Shown here one piece after another: positions 23,799 to 32,818 of a DNA stretch of 40,163 nucleotides (positions are counted from its first letter, which is position 1; each line of letters starts with the position of its first letter). The position numbers were made by a program, and so were the translations under genes. The notes beneath the pieces were generated by a model. That model was not told the DNA's origin and did no database searches. It was given only the letters and a program-made list of their open reading frames with translations. The DNA lies in the NCBI GenBank assembly GCA_028687435.1, contig JAQUAF010000051.1, positions 1-40,163 of the forward strand. Reading direction: 5' to 3'. This stretch comes from Verrucomicrobiia bacterium (GTDB taxonomy: Bacteria; Verrucomicrobiota; Verrucomicrobiia; JABWAM01).

Positions 23799-25379
23799 TC
23801 AACACCAGTGATTGTAGTTGAGATTCAGGAAGATGGAATCCTTCCATTCGCAATGGCGGAGGAAATTTTCGTCGATGTGTCCGTTCTTGATTTGCTCGTA
23901 AAGCCGGGTGAAACGCAGGATGTGCTCCTTGGTGCGTTGCACGGCGTAGGACACGGTGGTGCCGGTCTTCATGATGAAGGCCCAGTCGCTGGCTTGAGCG
24001 AGGAGCAGTTCGCGTCCCGCCATGGTGATGGCCCGGTCGAAGATCTGGCCGCGGTTTTGATGATGCCGGGCCAGTTCGGTCATGCGTTCGGCCGCCACAT
24101 TGAGGTGTGGATAGATCCATGTATTGGAACCCTCGAGCCAGACTTCCCAATACCCCTTGTAACCCCAGCTTGATTCGCTGGGTTGCGCGATTTGCTGGGT
24201 GGAATGGCGCTGGAGGTATTCGGCCGGCGTGGTGAGGCCGAACACTTTCTGGTCGTAGATTGATTTGCGGATGAAATAATTGAGGAAATCGGGGCCTTCG
24301 TACCACCAGTGGCCGTAGAGTTCGGCGTCGTAGGGCGCCACGATGATGGGAGGGCGGCCCATGACGCCCGCCAGATATTCAACCTGTTTTTCCCGGTTGA
24401 ACATAAAGTTGCCGGCATGGGTTGAGGCCTTTTCCCTTGCGGCCTGGGGACGGTAAGGCTGTTTGTGGGCGGTTTTGCCGGTGATGCGGAAGTATTTCAT
24501 GCCCGTGCAGCAGCGAATGCCGTCGCCATGGATGTAGGGCCGCACATAATCCAGATCCATGTCGAATCCGACGTCGCGATAGAAGTCGCGATATTCGCAG
24601 TCGCCCGGATATCCTTCCTCGGCGCTCCACACTTGTTTGGAGGATTCGATGTCGCGCCCAAAGGCGGCAGGACCGCTTCGGGTGAACACCGGGGAATAGA
24701 CGCCATAGCGGGGGCGCGGTTCGGCGAAGAGGATGCCGTGGGTGTCCACGAGGAAGTAGCGGATTTCCGCCTCCGACAGCACGCGTTCCAATCCGTGGAA
24801 ATAAGCGCATTCCGGCAGCCAGATGCCGCGCGGATCCCGGCCAAAGCATTCCCGGTAATGATCCCGGGCCACGAAAATCTGGGCCCGAACCGCTTGGGGA
24901 ATGTCCCTCATCAGCGGCAGAAAACCGTGGGTGGCGCCGCAGGTGATGATTTCCAGTTTCCCGGCGTCCTGGAATTTGCGGAAGGCTGTGACCAGATTGC
25001 GATGATATTGATCGCAGAAGATGTTGCGGGCCTCATTGAACCGCTGGTGATAATGCCAGGCCAGTTCGTGAAATTCATGCTGCCATCGGGTGCGTTCGAT
25101 CTCCTTGTTGGAGAGTTCGACCAGGCGGGAGATGTGCTGGACATACCGGTCCTGCAACAAGGGATCCATGAGCATGGCGCAGAGAGGCGGACTGATGGTC
25201 ATGGTCAGCCGGAAGTCGATGCCGTCGTTGAGCAGGCCGTCCATCATTTTGATGAGAGGAATGTAGGTTTCGGTGATGGCCTCGAACAGCCAGTCCTCCT
25301 CCATAAAACGGGAATACTCGGGATGGCGCACAAACGGAAGATGCGCGTGAAGTACCAGTGCTACGTATCCTTGGGGCAT
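23799..25379 (-). CDS. GH57 1,4-alpha-glucan branching enzyme
   Basis: A 526-residue glycoside hydrolase family 57 enzyme with the DUF1957-type helical C-terminus. The beginning YVALVLHAHLPFVRHP is the family's first motif with His-Ala-His. The catalytic Glu lies in GIWLPECAYFHGLE (E190) and the catalytic Asp in APYDAELYGHWW (D351). These make alpha-1,6 branches in glycogen or another storage glucan. It lies 29 bp downstream of a DUF4912 gene on the same strand and is likely co-transcribed; no good ribosome binding site is visible. Confidence 0.92.
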   Translation of the reverse strand: MPQGYVALVLHAHLPFVRHPEYSRFMEEDWLFEAITETYIPLIKMMDGLLNDGIDFRLTMTISPPLCAMLMDPLLQDRYVQHISRLVELSNKEIERTRWQHEFHELAWHYHQRFNEARNIFCDQYHRNLVTAFRKFQDAGKLEIITCGATHGFLPLMRDIPQAVRAQIFVARDHYRECFGRDPRGIWLPECAYFHGLERVLSEAEIRYFLVDTHGILFAEPRPRYGVYSPVFTRSGPAAFGRDIESSKQVWSAEEGYPGDCEYRDFYRDVGFDMDLDYVRPYIHGDGIRCCTGMKYFRITGKTAHKQPYRPQAAREKASTHAGNFMFNREKQVEYLAGVMGRPPIIVAPYDAELYGHWWYEGPDFLNYFIRKSIYDQKVFGLTTPAEYLQRHSTQQIAQPSESSWGYKGYWEVWLEGSNTWIYPHLNVAAERMTELARHHQNRGQIFDRAITMAGRELLLAQASDWAFIMKTGTTVSYAVQRTKEHILRFTRLYEQIKNGHIDENFLRHCEWKDSIFLNLNYNHWC

Positions 25380-25408
25380 AAGGTGTGGATTTGATTTTTG
25401 ATTCTAAA

Positions 25409-26794
25409 TCAGGCTTTTTTCGCGTTCGGCGCCGCCAGTTCCGGCGGGTGTGGCACCACGCCAACCCCGCCTTGGGTGGCGGTTTCACGAACAAAGTGAA
25501 GATTCACGCTGCGGGTTTCAACACCGTCCGGCGAGGTCGCGCTGATGGGCAGGCGAAAATCGCCGTCCGGCAGGGCGAATTGGAAGCGGAAGGTGCCGTC
25601 CGGTTTCAAGGAAATCGGGCGGTCGTCGAAAACCACCGTGGCCTTGGGTTCGGTTGCGCCGTAAATGATCAATTCGGCGTTTACATTGAACCAGAAACCG
25701 CGGGCGCTGACCGCGCCAAAGGATGCGCCAAAGGGGCTCGACGGGCTGAACAGGCCGCTGGAGGTTTCCTCGGACAGACGCCGTTTGAGCCATTCCGCCA
25801 GAACCTGTGATCCCATGAAGATGCGGCGCAGCAGATCCGGGTCGAACATGCGGGAGAGTTCCTGTTCCTGGGCTGAGGTCAGGGCGCCTGCGCCATGGTA
25901 ATCGAACGGGAATCGGAAACCCGCCGCCTGCAGGCGGTGGAGGACGTCGGCGAGTTCCTCGCCGTCCCGGAAATGTCCTTTGACGAGGTTGAAGAGTTCG
26001 CCGAAGGAGATATGGAAGGGAATGGTGACAAAGCGGGCATCCGTGCGGCTGCTGGGGCGGTCGGGCGGCGTATGGGTGGTGCGCGAACGGGTGGTGGCGA
26101 TGAATTTGCCGGAGTGGTCATAGTAGCCCAGTTCGGCGCAGTAATCCGCATTGGCGTTGCCCGCGTGCACAAACCAGTTGCGGGCGGCGGGATTCAGGGT
26201 GATTTCCTGATGGATGGAGCCTTCTTGCGGATGCGAACTGTTATAAACGCGCAATTTCAACTCGCCATGGCGGGCGATCCGCCGGATGTCTTCCATTTGC
26301 TGCCACGTATAATCCCAGTAGGCATAAATCCAGTGGGGATCGCGGGCGGCAAAGAAAAGCCTGCCGGTGCCATAGGATTCCGGCAGTTCGCCGAGATTGT
26401 CGTAGGGAGAACGGCCCGGCGACGGCTGGATTTGAACAGGGGTGGGCGCCGCCTCGGCAACCCGCTCCGGACTCAGACCGATGTGTTGCGGACGGGTTGA
26501 GGGTTTTTCCTTGGATTGCTTGGACGCCGGGGGGGGAGGGATGATGGAGGCTTGTTTTGCGGCTGTCGCGGTTTTGGTTTTCTGGGTGGAATCCTTGCGG
26601 ACGTTCTGCCGGTTCAAAGCGGGGGGGGTGGCCATGACTTTGCTCCTTCGTTTTTGACTGCGGATCCGTTCCGCGGCCTGGATTTCGGCGATGAGATCGT
26701 CTTTGCGTGACGTGGAGGGATTTTTGACGCCCAGACTGAGCGCCAGCTCTCGCAAGGTTTTCAGAGTTTTGGTGCGCAAATCAGTTTTTTTCAT
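25409..26794 (-). CDS. DUF4912 protein with SAP/Rho-N-like N-terminus
   Basis: A 461-residue protein. Residues 1-45 (TKTLKTLRELALSLGVKNPS) resemble the Rho-N/SAP helical domain, which binds nucleic acids. A disordered Pro/Lys linker follows, then the DUF4912 domain from LFFAARDPHWIYAYWDYTWQ to the aromatic-rich sequence ADYCAELGYYD. The C-terminus has a beta-sandwich-like part (FWFNVNAELIIYGATEPKAT, PDGTFRFQFALPDGDF). DUF4912 often neighbours GH57 enzymes and may bind glucan. ATG 26794 follows GAGG; an ATG 27 nt upstream lacks one. Confidence 0.8.
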   Translation of the reverse strand: MKKTDLRTKTLKTLRELALSLGVKNPSTSRKDDLIAEIQAAERIRSQKRRSKVMATPPALNRQNVRKDSTQKTKTATAAKQASIIPPPPASKQSKEKPSTRPQHIGLSPERVAEAAPTPVQIQPSPGRSPYDNLGELPESYGTGRLFFAARDPHWIYAYWDYTWQQMEDIRRIARHGELKLRVYNSSHPQEGSIHQEITLNPAARNWFVHAGNANADYCAELGYYDHSGKFIATTRSRTTHTPPDRPSSRTDARFVTIPFHISFGELFNLVKGHFRDGEELADVLHRLQAAGFRFPFDYHGAGALTSAQEQELSRMFDPDLLRRIFMGSQVLAEWLKRRLSEETSSGLFSPSSPFGASFGAVSARGFWFNVNAELIIYGATEPKATVVFDDRPISLKPDGTFRFQFALPDGDFRLPISATSPDGVETRSVNLHFVRETATQGGVGVVPHPPELAAPNAKKA

Positions 26795-27338
26795 AATAGC
26801 CTCACGTTTTTTTTGTGCCATCCAGCAGCCGGTATTTTTTTGATGTATAGATTAATCAGGCAAGTACTAGGCAACTCTTAATAGCATCGCATTTTCCTTT
26901 ACAGCAAAAAACATCCAACAAGGCAACCTTTCTCCGCATGAAAATGAAAAAGGATGATGACAAAAACTTGCGGAATGGAAAGAGAAAATTGCCGGTTTTG
27001 TTTATTTTTAAAGCATTGACATTCTGTTTTTCTTCTGGAATTCGCGTTTGCGCAACCAATAAAAAATGACTGGGGATCAAGTTGGGAAGCATGCCGCCCA
27101 TGCGCCAAGGCGGCGAGGCGACGGCCCGCCCTCCATTTTATGCAAGGTAAAGGAGGGCGGGGCTCCCGCACCGCCTTGCCGGTTTTCTGCGTCGAGCGCT
27201 TGTCCCGCCAGCTTGTGACGCCGAAGCTTTGGTGAAGGCGCAAGCTCGCAGAGCGAAGGCGGATCTGGCATCGAGCGTCAATCCGCCGTCCCGCCGCGGC
27301 GGGAGCGCGGCTTAATTCAATGGGTTGGGGCGGTGTCG
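26795..27338. other. Long gap with a nested repeat cluster
   Basis: No gene is supported. The left part (26795-27070) is AT-rich; the right part (27100-27305) is GC-rich and structured. A 10-bp stem CCCGCCCTCC/GGAGGGCGGG (27125-27134 and 27152-27161) is nested in GCCAAGGCGG/CCGCCTTGCC (27104-27113 and 27171-27180). A palindrome CCCGCCGCGGCGGG lies at 27290-27303. In between is ACGCCGAAG and GAGCGAAGGC (27251-27260), as beside the tRNA-Tyr scar. It probably marks repeat insertions. Confidence 0.6.
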
Positions 27339-27833
27339 TTACCAAGGCTGCTGATGGGAATTTTTCCCTGTGGCGGGAGTTGACAATCGGGATGCAAGCT
27401 TGCCTAAAAAAATCTCTTTTTGAGCGGGGGTGAGGATTTTGCAGATGGCCGCGAGATGGTGGAGGGAGGCTTGTTCCGATTCGCCGCAGACATCGCCCGC
27501 TTCCTTTGACAGAACCGGCGATATTTCCAGATCGGATTGGTTTTCACCCAGGCTTGAAACGATCTTCGAGCGGATTTCCCCTTGGCGTTGGATGTAAACC
27601 CGCATTTTGGCCTGATGTTTGGCGTCCAGAATGCGAAGGCTTTTCACCTGTTCGGCGGTCAATTTCAATTCCGGTGTGGCCAGAATCTGGGTCAATGACG
27701 GCGTTTCATTTTTTGGCTGGGCGTCTTGTTTGTTGCAGCGGGCGCATCCTTGCGCTCCCAAGACTATCGCCGTCAGCAGGGAAAGCAACCAGAAGGGGTT
27801 CATGCGACGTTTTTTTGAGGAGGATGGAATCAT
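27339..27833 (-). CDS. Small lipoprotein, possible CpxP/Spy-like
   Basis: A 164-residue protein starting at ATG 27833 or 27803. The signal peptide NPFWLLSLLTAIVLGAQGC has a non-standard lipobox (AQGC). The mature part is helical and contains LTAEQVKSLRILDAKHQAKM and LTPAQKEIFLGKL, two copies of the LTxxQ motif type found in periplasmic CpxP/Spy metal- and stress-response proteins. It would sit in the periplasm, perhaps binding unfolded protein or metal. The gene is just downstream of pgsA on the same strand. Identification is tentative. Confidence 0.6.
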   Translation of the reverse strand: MIPSSSKKRRMNPFWLLSLLTAIVLGAQGCARCNKQDAQPKNETPSLTQILATPELKLTAEQVKSLRILDAKHQAKMRVYIQRQGEIRSKIVSSLGENQSDLEISPVLSKEAGDVCGESEQASLHHLAAICKILTPAQKEIFLGKLASRLSTPATGKNSHQQPW

Positions 27834-27844
27834 GGTTGAATGGT

Positions 27845-28444
27845 TTACCAGTTGGCGAAGCGATGAAGCCCCTTGATGACGTAGAGGCTTCCGGAGAAAA
27901 TTGTGAGGAAGCCCGCGGCCCAGAGGGGAACCTGCCAGTAGAGATTGGGCACCTTGAGAAGGACGAGTCCCAAGGTCAGCATTTGCAGAAAGGTGGCGGC
28001 TTTTCCGGAAAAGTTCGGGCGGATTTCAATCTGCCGGTTCATCATCCAGAGAAGCGCCACGCCCAGGACGATGAAAATGTCGCGGCTGAGGATGACAATG
28101 GGGAACCACAGCGGCAGTTGGGCAAAGGCATTGCCGAAATTCATGCTCAGGATCAGCAGCGCGGTGAGGAGCAGGGCTTTGTCGGCCACCGGGTCGAGGA
28201 TGGCGCCCAGCAGGGTCTTCTGGTTGAACCGGCGGGCGATGAATCCGTCCACCGCGTCGGACAGGGAGGCCAGGGCGAAGAGGGCGACCGCCAGCCAGCG
28301 CTGCCATTCCTCCGGTTCGTTGCGCTTGACTCCCTGGGCGTAGTAGATGACGGCCAGCGCAAAACAAGGCACCATGACCAGCCGGGCGATGGTCACCATG
28401 TTGGCCGTGGTGATGCGCACAGAGTTGGGGGGAATGCCGTTCAT
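27845..28444 (-). CDS. pgsA: CDP-diacylglycerol--glycerol-3-P phosphatidyltransferase
   Basis: A 199-residue inner-membrane enzyme of the CDP-alcohol phosphatidyltransferase family, making phosphatidylglycerol phosphate. The motif is complete: SDAVDGFIAR with GAILDPVADK, that is D63, D66, G67, R71, G80, D84 and D88. Four to six membrane helices follow. Its ATG is only 87 bp from the start of the divergent metallo-hydrolase. A GGGAGGAG stretch lies about 22 nt upstream, too far for an ideal ribosome binding site. Substrate specificity (glycerol-3-phosphate or another alcohol) is inferred. Confidence 0.88.
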   Translation of the reverse strand: MNGIPPNSVRITTANMVTIARLVMVPCFALAVIYYAQGVKRNEPEEWQRWLAVALFALASLSDAVDGFIARRFNQKTLLGAILDPVADKALLLTALLILSMNFGNAFAQLPLWFPIVILSRDIFIVLGVALLWMMNRQIEIRPNFSGKAATFLQMLTLGLVLLKVPNLYWQVPLWAAGFLTIFSGSLYVIKGLHRFANW

Positions 28445-28530
28445 CGCGCCGCAAGTTGCCGGAAACTCCTCCCATGATCAAGCCCGAAGGCTTGCCTTCG
28501 GCGGTGTTCTGTTCTAATCATGTCGCATCC

Positions 28531-29880
28531 ATGCTGTTCACCAACCTCACCCGCGCAAGCGAAATCGGCGCCAACTGTTATCATCTCCAGTGGGATGACG
28601 AGGGGTGTTTGCTGGATTGCGGGGCGCATCCGAAGATCGAGGGCGGGGAGTCCCTCCCGCGGCTGGATTTGTTGAGGAATCGTCCGGTGGACGCCTTGTG
28701 CGTGAGTCATGGGCATCTGGATCACCTGGGGGCGGTCCCGGTGGCGGCCCGGGAATGCCAGGACATCCCGATTTTCGCCACCTACGCCACCACGTTGATT
28801 GCCGACCGCGCGTTGCACAATTCGGTGAATGTGATGACCCGGCAAAGGGATGAGTTGCGTCTGCCGGAGTACCCGCTTTTTACGCATGGCGAGGTCAACC
28901 GGTTGCTGGAGCGGTTTCAGCCGGTGGCTTACGGGCGTCCCGTGCCGCTGGGGGAGGCGGAGATCACTTTTTATGAGGCCGGTCACATTCAGGGGGCGGC
29001 GGGGATATGGATTGAATTCGGGGATGAAAGCGTTTTTTACACCGGCGACGTCAAGTTTTCCGACATGCGCATCACGCGCGGGGCGAGGTTTCCCGAACGT
29101 CCGCCGCGAACCATGATCATCGAATGCACGCGCGGCGGCACGCCTTCCCAGCCCGGTTTCACTTGGGACCGGGAGATCGAGCGCCTGACCGCCGCGATCG
29201 AGGAGGTTTTTGCCCGGGGCGGCAGCGTGTTGATTCCCTGTTTCGCGCTTGGAAAAACCCAGGAGGTGCTGAAGCTTTTCCACGATCTTTTCGAGGAGGG
29301 GCGGATGGACGAGCAGCCCATTTTCATCGGCGGGCTGAGCCGTTCCTACACCGAGATTTACGACGAACTGGCCGATCGCAGCCCCAGGGTTTGTCCCGGT
29401 TTCCGGCTGCAAAAGAAAATGGATCTGGTGGTGGTGGAGACGCGCGAGGCGCGCGCCATGCACGTGGGAAGGGGAAGGTTGCTGGTGGTTTCATCGGGCA
29501 TGATGACGCCCTTCACCATGTCGCATCTCATGGCCCGGCGGGTGGTGGAACGGGAGAGCAACGCGGTTTTCTTTGTGGGATATGTGGACCCGGAATCTCC
29601 GGCGGGGAAATTGAAGGCCGGCGGCACGGGAGCCAGGGTGGATCTTGGCGGGGATGTGGGCGAGGTGGAGGTTCGCAGCCGCGTGGAAAGTTTTGATTTC
29701 ACCTCCCATTGCAACCGGGAACACATGCTCGATTGCGTGCTGCGCCTGCGTCCGCGAAACGTGTTGCTGGTGCACGGCGACCCGGCGGGCATTGAATGGT
29801 ACCGTCAACAGCTCGCCGTCCTCCTGCCCGAAGCCCGCGTCATCGTGCCGCCCAGCGGACAGACGGTCGATCTGTCGTGA
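28531..29880 (+). CDS. Beta-CASP metallo-beta-lactamase nuclease
   Basis: A 449-residue zinc enzyme of the RNase J/CPSF-like branch. The MBL metal motif is SHGHLDH. EAGHIQGAAGIWIEFG and VFYTGDVKFS add the next His and Asp. The beta-CASP part has the Asp/Glu-containing ECTRGG, GKTQEVL and VSSGMM motifs, with a final His-containing LLVHGDP. Such enzymes cut RNA. The start is probably ATG 28531 (MLFTNLTRASEIGANCYHLQ), the usual family start; ATG 28474 and TTG 28456 are alternatives. A GC hairpin (CCGAAGGC, 28484-28491, with GCCTTCGG) lies just upstream, perhaps in the leader. Confidence 0.85.
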   Translation: MLFTNLTRASEIGANCYHLQWDDEGCLLDCGAHPKIEGGESLPRLDLLRNRPVDALCVSHGHLDHLGAVPVAARECQDIPIFATYATTLIADRALHNSVNVMTRQRDELRLPEYPLFTHGEVNRLLERFQPVAYGRPVPLGEAEITFYEAGHIQGAAGIWIEFGDESVFYTGDVKFSDMRITRGARFPERPPRTMIIECTRGGTPSQPGFTWDREIERLTAAIEEVFARGGSVLIPCFALGKTQEVLKLFHDLFEEGRMDEQPIFIGGLSRSYTEIYDELADRSPRVCPGFRLQKKMDLVVVETREARAMHVGRGRLLVVSSGMMTPFTMSHLMARRVVERESNAVFFVGYVDPESPAGKLKAGGTGARVDLGGDVGEVEVRSRVESFDFTSHCNREHMLDCVLRLRPRNVLLVHGDPAGIEWYRQQLAVLLPEARVIVPPSGQTVDLS

Positions 29881-29974
29881 GAAAACGCAAGGTGAAAGGG
29901 ACAGGGTTTCAAATGGTGATTCAGAACGGGTGAATGGTCGTCGAAAATCGTCAATCAAAAATCCAAAGTAAAAA

Positions 29975-30019
29975 GAGGCTCTTGCAAAACGCCAAGTATC
30001 GTCGTTTTGCAGGAGCCTC
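29975..30019. repeat. Solo hairpin related to the 23269 MITE-like element
   Basis: A 17-bp stem (29975-29991 and 30003-30019, one mismatch) begins GAGGCTCTTGCAAAAC and closes with GTTTTGCAGGAGCCTC over a loop of about 11 nt. Both arms match the ends of the 273-bp element, and the right side continues TATCGT as there. It looks like an internally deleted copy. Lying 94 bp after the stop of the metallo-hydrolase, it could now serve as a transcription terminator. Confidence 0.7.
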
Positions 30020-30116
30020 AGAAATATTGAGGCAATTTTGCACAAAACGCTTGTCAGTTTCCGCGGTTTTCGACAAATTGCGGGGCAATTGGAAATAATC
30101 AACAGGAGGTATATCC

Positions 30117-31568
30117 ATGAGCGGTTTCGATCGTAAAATATTGTTTATCGGCTATGGCTCGGTGGCGCAGTGCGCCCTGCCCATATTGGTCAGGTTGACG
30201 GGAGTGTCCTGCAGGAATATCACCATCATGGATTTTGAAAACCGGGCGGAGAGTCTGAAGACGTGGACCGCCCGGGGCGTGAAGTTTGCAAGGCAACAGG
30301 TGACGCGCGCGAACATGGGGCGGCTGCTGGGCAAATACCTTGGCGATGGCGATTTGTTGATCGATCTGGCATGGAACATCGATTGTTGCGAGCTACTGCA
30401 ATGGTGCCACGATCACGGGGTTCTTTATGTCAACACCTCGGTCGAGCTTTGGGATCCGTACGCGCATTCCATCGGGCGCCCGCCCACGGATCTGACCCTG
30501 TACTGGCGGCACATGAACATCCGGCGCTTGAAGGCGAAATGGAAGCAGCCCGGTCCCACCGCGGTGCTGGAACACGGGGCAAATCCCGGATTGATTTCCC
30601 ATTTCGTGAAACAGGGTTTGCTGGACATCGGCAACCGGCTGTTGTCGGATCGCAAGGTCAAGGGGCGGCAGGCGGAGACGTTGCGCCAGCACATCAAGGA
30701 TCTTTCCTTCAATCTCCTGGCCAGACAGCTTGGCGTGAAAGTGATTCATGTCAGCGAGCGGGACACGCAGATCACCGATCAGCCCAAGCGGGTGGATGAA
30801 TTTGTGAATACCTGGAGCATCGAGGGATTCCGCGAGGAGGGCATCACCACGTCCGAGATGGGATGGGGCACGCACGAGAAGGAACTGCCTCCGCTGGCCT
30901 TCCGTCACAAGGATGGGCCGCGCAATCAAATCTGCCTGGCGCGCATGGGCATGAACACCTGGGTGCGTTCGTGGGTGCCCGATTATGCGATCCATGGGAT
31001 GGTGGTGCGGCATGGGGAGGCGTTTACCATCTCCGACAAGCTGACGGTGTGGAAAAATGGAAAAGCCGCCTATCGTCCGACGGTTCATTATGCCTATTGC
31101 CCGTGCGACTGCGCGATAGCCTCCCTCAACGAATTGAGGGGATACAATTACAAGTTGCAGCCGAAACTGCGCATCATGAACGACGAAATCACCAGCGGCG
31201 CGGATATCCTGGGCGCCCTGTTGATGGGGCATGACTACAATTCCTGGTGGACGGGCAGCGACCTGAGCATCGAACAATCCCGCAAGCTGGTGCCGCACCA
31301 GAATGCCACCACCATGCAGGTGGCGGTTTCCGTGGCGGCGGCGTCCATGTGGATGGTGAAAAATCCCGCAATGGGGGTTTGCGTGCCGGATGATCTTCCG
31401 CACGATTTCGTGCTCAAGGTTGCCAAACCCTATCTTGGCCGGTTCATTTCCAAGGCGTCGGACTGGACGCCATTGAAGGATTATCCCCGGTATTTCAAGG
31501 GATATGTCAAACAGGACCTGGATCTGAGGGATCCGTGGCAATTCAAGAACTTCCTGATCAAGGATTAA
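30117..31568 (+). CDS. hss: Homospermidine synthase
   Basis: A 483-residue NAD-dependent enzyme of the saccharopine-dehydrogenase-like fold that makes homospermidine from putrescine. It has the N-terminal Rossmann motif GYGSVAQ (12-18), GDLLIDLAWNIDCCELLQWC, and LEHGANPGLISHFVKQGLLD. Its length (usual about 480) and the conserved Trp-rich and Asp-rich C-terminus fit bacterial Hss. The ribosome binding site CAGGAGG lies 8 nt before ATG 30117. It is followed by an ornithine decarboxylase gene, which supplies putrescine. Confidence 0.9.
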   Translation: MSGFDRKILFIGYGSVAQCALPILVRLTGVSCRNITIMDFENRAESLKTWTARGVKFARQQVTRANMGRLLGKYLGDGDLLIDLAWNIDCCELLQWCHDHGVLYVNTSVELWDPYAHSIGRPPTDLTLYWRHMNIRRLKAKWKQPGPTAVLEHGANPGLISHFVKQGLLDIGNRLLSDRKVKGRQAETLRQHIKDLSFNLLARQLGVKVIHVSERDTQITDQPKRVDEFVNTWSIEGFREEGITTSEMGWGTHEKELPPLAFRHKDGPRNQICLARMGMNTWVRSWVPDYAIHGMVVRHGEAFTISDKLTVWKNGKAAYRPTVHYAYCPCDCAIASLNELRGYNYKLQPKLRIMNDEITSGADILGALLMGHDYNSWWTGSDLSIEQSRKLVPHQNATTMQVAVSVAAASMWMVKNPAMGVCVPDDLPHDFVLKVAKPYLGRFISKASDWTPLKDYPRYFKGYVKQDLDLRDPWQFKNFLIKD

Positions 31569-31642
31569 CCTTAATGTTTGGAAATTTTAAAATTGGGCGA
31601 AGATGAATTTGGGGCGGATTGTTGCCTTGTGAATTCCTGACG

Positions 31643-31663
31643 GTCTTCAGCCTGAACACCTCA
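31643..31663. repeat. 8-mer family unit before the decarboxylase
   Basis: On the minus strand it reads GGTGTTCAG then GCTGAAGAC, units of the GGTGTCAG family seen at the element origin. It ends 3 nt before ATG 31666, in the place where a ribosome binding site should be; none is visible there. Confidence 0.5.
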
Positions 31664-31665
31664 TT

Positions 31666-32805
31666 ATGATACCTCTCCGAACTCTCCAGAAACTGGCCAG
31701 GGAACAGGGTATGCCCCTGTTCGTGGTGGATCACCGGGAATTGCGCCGCAACTACGCCGAGTTCAAAAAACACCTGCCGCGTGTGCAGGCCTATTACGCG
31801 GTCAAGGCAAACTCCGACCCCATGATCGTCAAAACGCTGTTCAAGGCGGGGGCGAGTTTCGATGTGGCGTCCATGCCGGAGTTCCAGATCGTCCACCAGT
31901 ATATCAGTGATTTTCCCGCAAAGACCCGGCAGGACTATATCTGGGACAAAATCATTTATGCCAATCCCATCAAGGCGGTCGAGACGTTGCAGGAACTCGA
32001 CCGGTACAAGCCGCTGGTGACCTATGACAATTCGGAGGAGATTCGCAAGATCAGGAAGTACGCCCCTCATGCGGGGTTGTTGCTTCGGCTCAAGGTGCCC
32101 AACACGGGCGCCATGGTGGAGTTGTCGTCGAAGTTTGGGGCGCCTCCGGGAGAAGCCGCCAATTTGATCGAGGAGGCGTTCGAGGCGGGCCTGACCGTGG
32201 AGGGCATCAGCTTTCATGTCGGCAGCCAGACCACCAACTTCGAAAACTATGTCCAGGCGCTGAATCTTTCCGCCGGCATTTTCAAGGAAGTGTGGGATCG
32301 CGGCTATGAACAGGTGAAAATCCTGGACATCGGCGGAGGTTTTCCAGCGCCCTATGACCAGACCGTCAAACCCTTCCGGGATCTGGCCCGGATTTTGAAC
32401 GGGGAGTTTGAGCGCCTGTTTCCGCGGCACATCGAAATCCTCGCCGAGCCGGGACGGTTTCTCGTGGCGACCGCCGGGACCCTGGTGGCCAAGGTCATTG
32501 GCAAGGCCGTGAGGGATGGCAAACAGTGTTATTACATCAACGACGGGGTTTATCACACCTTTTCGGGCATTATCTTTGACCACTGCCAATACCATGTGAA
32601 GGCGTTCAAAAAAGGCGCCACCCAGATTTGCTCGGTCTTTGGTCCGACCTGCGACGCGCTTGACACCATTTCATTGGCCGAGGAATTGCCCGATTTGGAA
32701 CTTGGCGACCTGGTTTACAGCGAAAACATCGGGGCTTACAGTCATGCCTCCTCGACCTGGTTCAACGGCTTTCCGCCGGCCAAGGTCCTGCATGTGAACA
32801 TGTAA
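31666..32805 (+). CDS. Ornithine decarboxylase (eukaryote-like PLP fold)
   Basis: A 379-residue fold-III PLP enzyme. K47 in YYAVKANSDP holds the cofactor. HVGSQ (184-188), DIGGGFP (221-227) and EPGR (261-264) bind it. The FGPTCDALD motif (326-333) carries C329 of ornithine or lysine decarboxylases, not the Met-type pattern of LysA. The product would be putrescine, the substrate of the homospermidine synthase just upstream, so the pair forms a polyamine route. Lysine could also be accepted. Its length and motifs match the eukaryote-like branch. No classical ribosome binding site is visible. Confidence 0.88.
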   Translation: MIPLRTLQKLAREQGMPLFVVDHRELRRNYAEFKKHLPRVQAYYAVKANSDPMIVKTLFKAGASFDVASMPEFQIVHQYISDFPAKTRQDYIWDKIIYANPIKAVETLQELDRYKPLVTYDNSEEIRKIRKYAPHAGLLLRLKVPNTGAMVELSSKFGAPPGEAANLIEEAFEAGLTVEGISFHVGSQTTNFENYVQALNLSAGIFKEVWDRGYEQVKILDIGGGFPAPYDQTVKPFRDLARILNGEFERLFPRHIEILAEPGRFLVATAGTLVAKVIGKAVRDGKQCYYINDGVYHTFSGIIFDHCQYHVKAFKKGATQICSVFGPTCDALDTISLAEELPDLELGDLVYSENIGAYSHASSTWFNGFPPAKVLHVNM

Positions 32806-32818
32806 AGGGGGGGATGCC

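Noticed and set aside
23096..23821. 241-residue plus-strand frame
   Set aside because: It is mostly the MITE-like element and flanks read through; no domain.
26425..26450. T-loop-like word (TTCAAAT on the minus strand)
   Set aside because: It lies within the DUF4912 coding sequence and no cloverleaf can be built around it.
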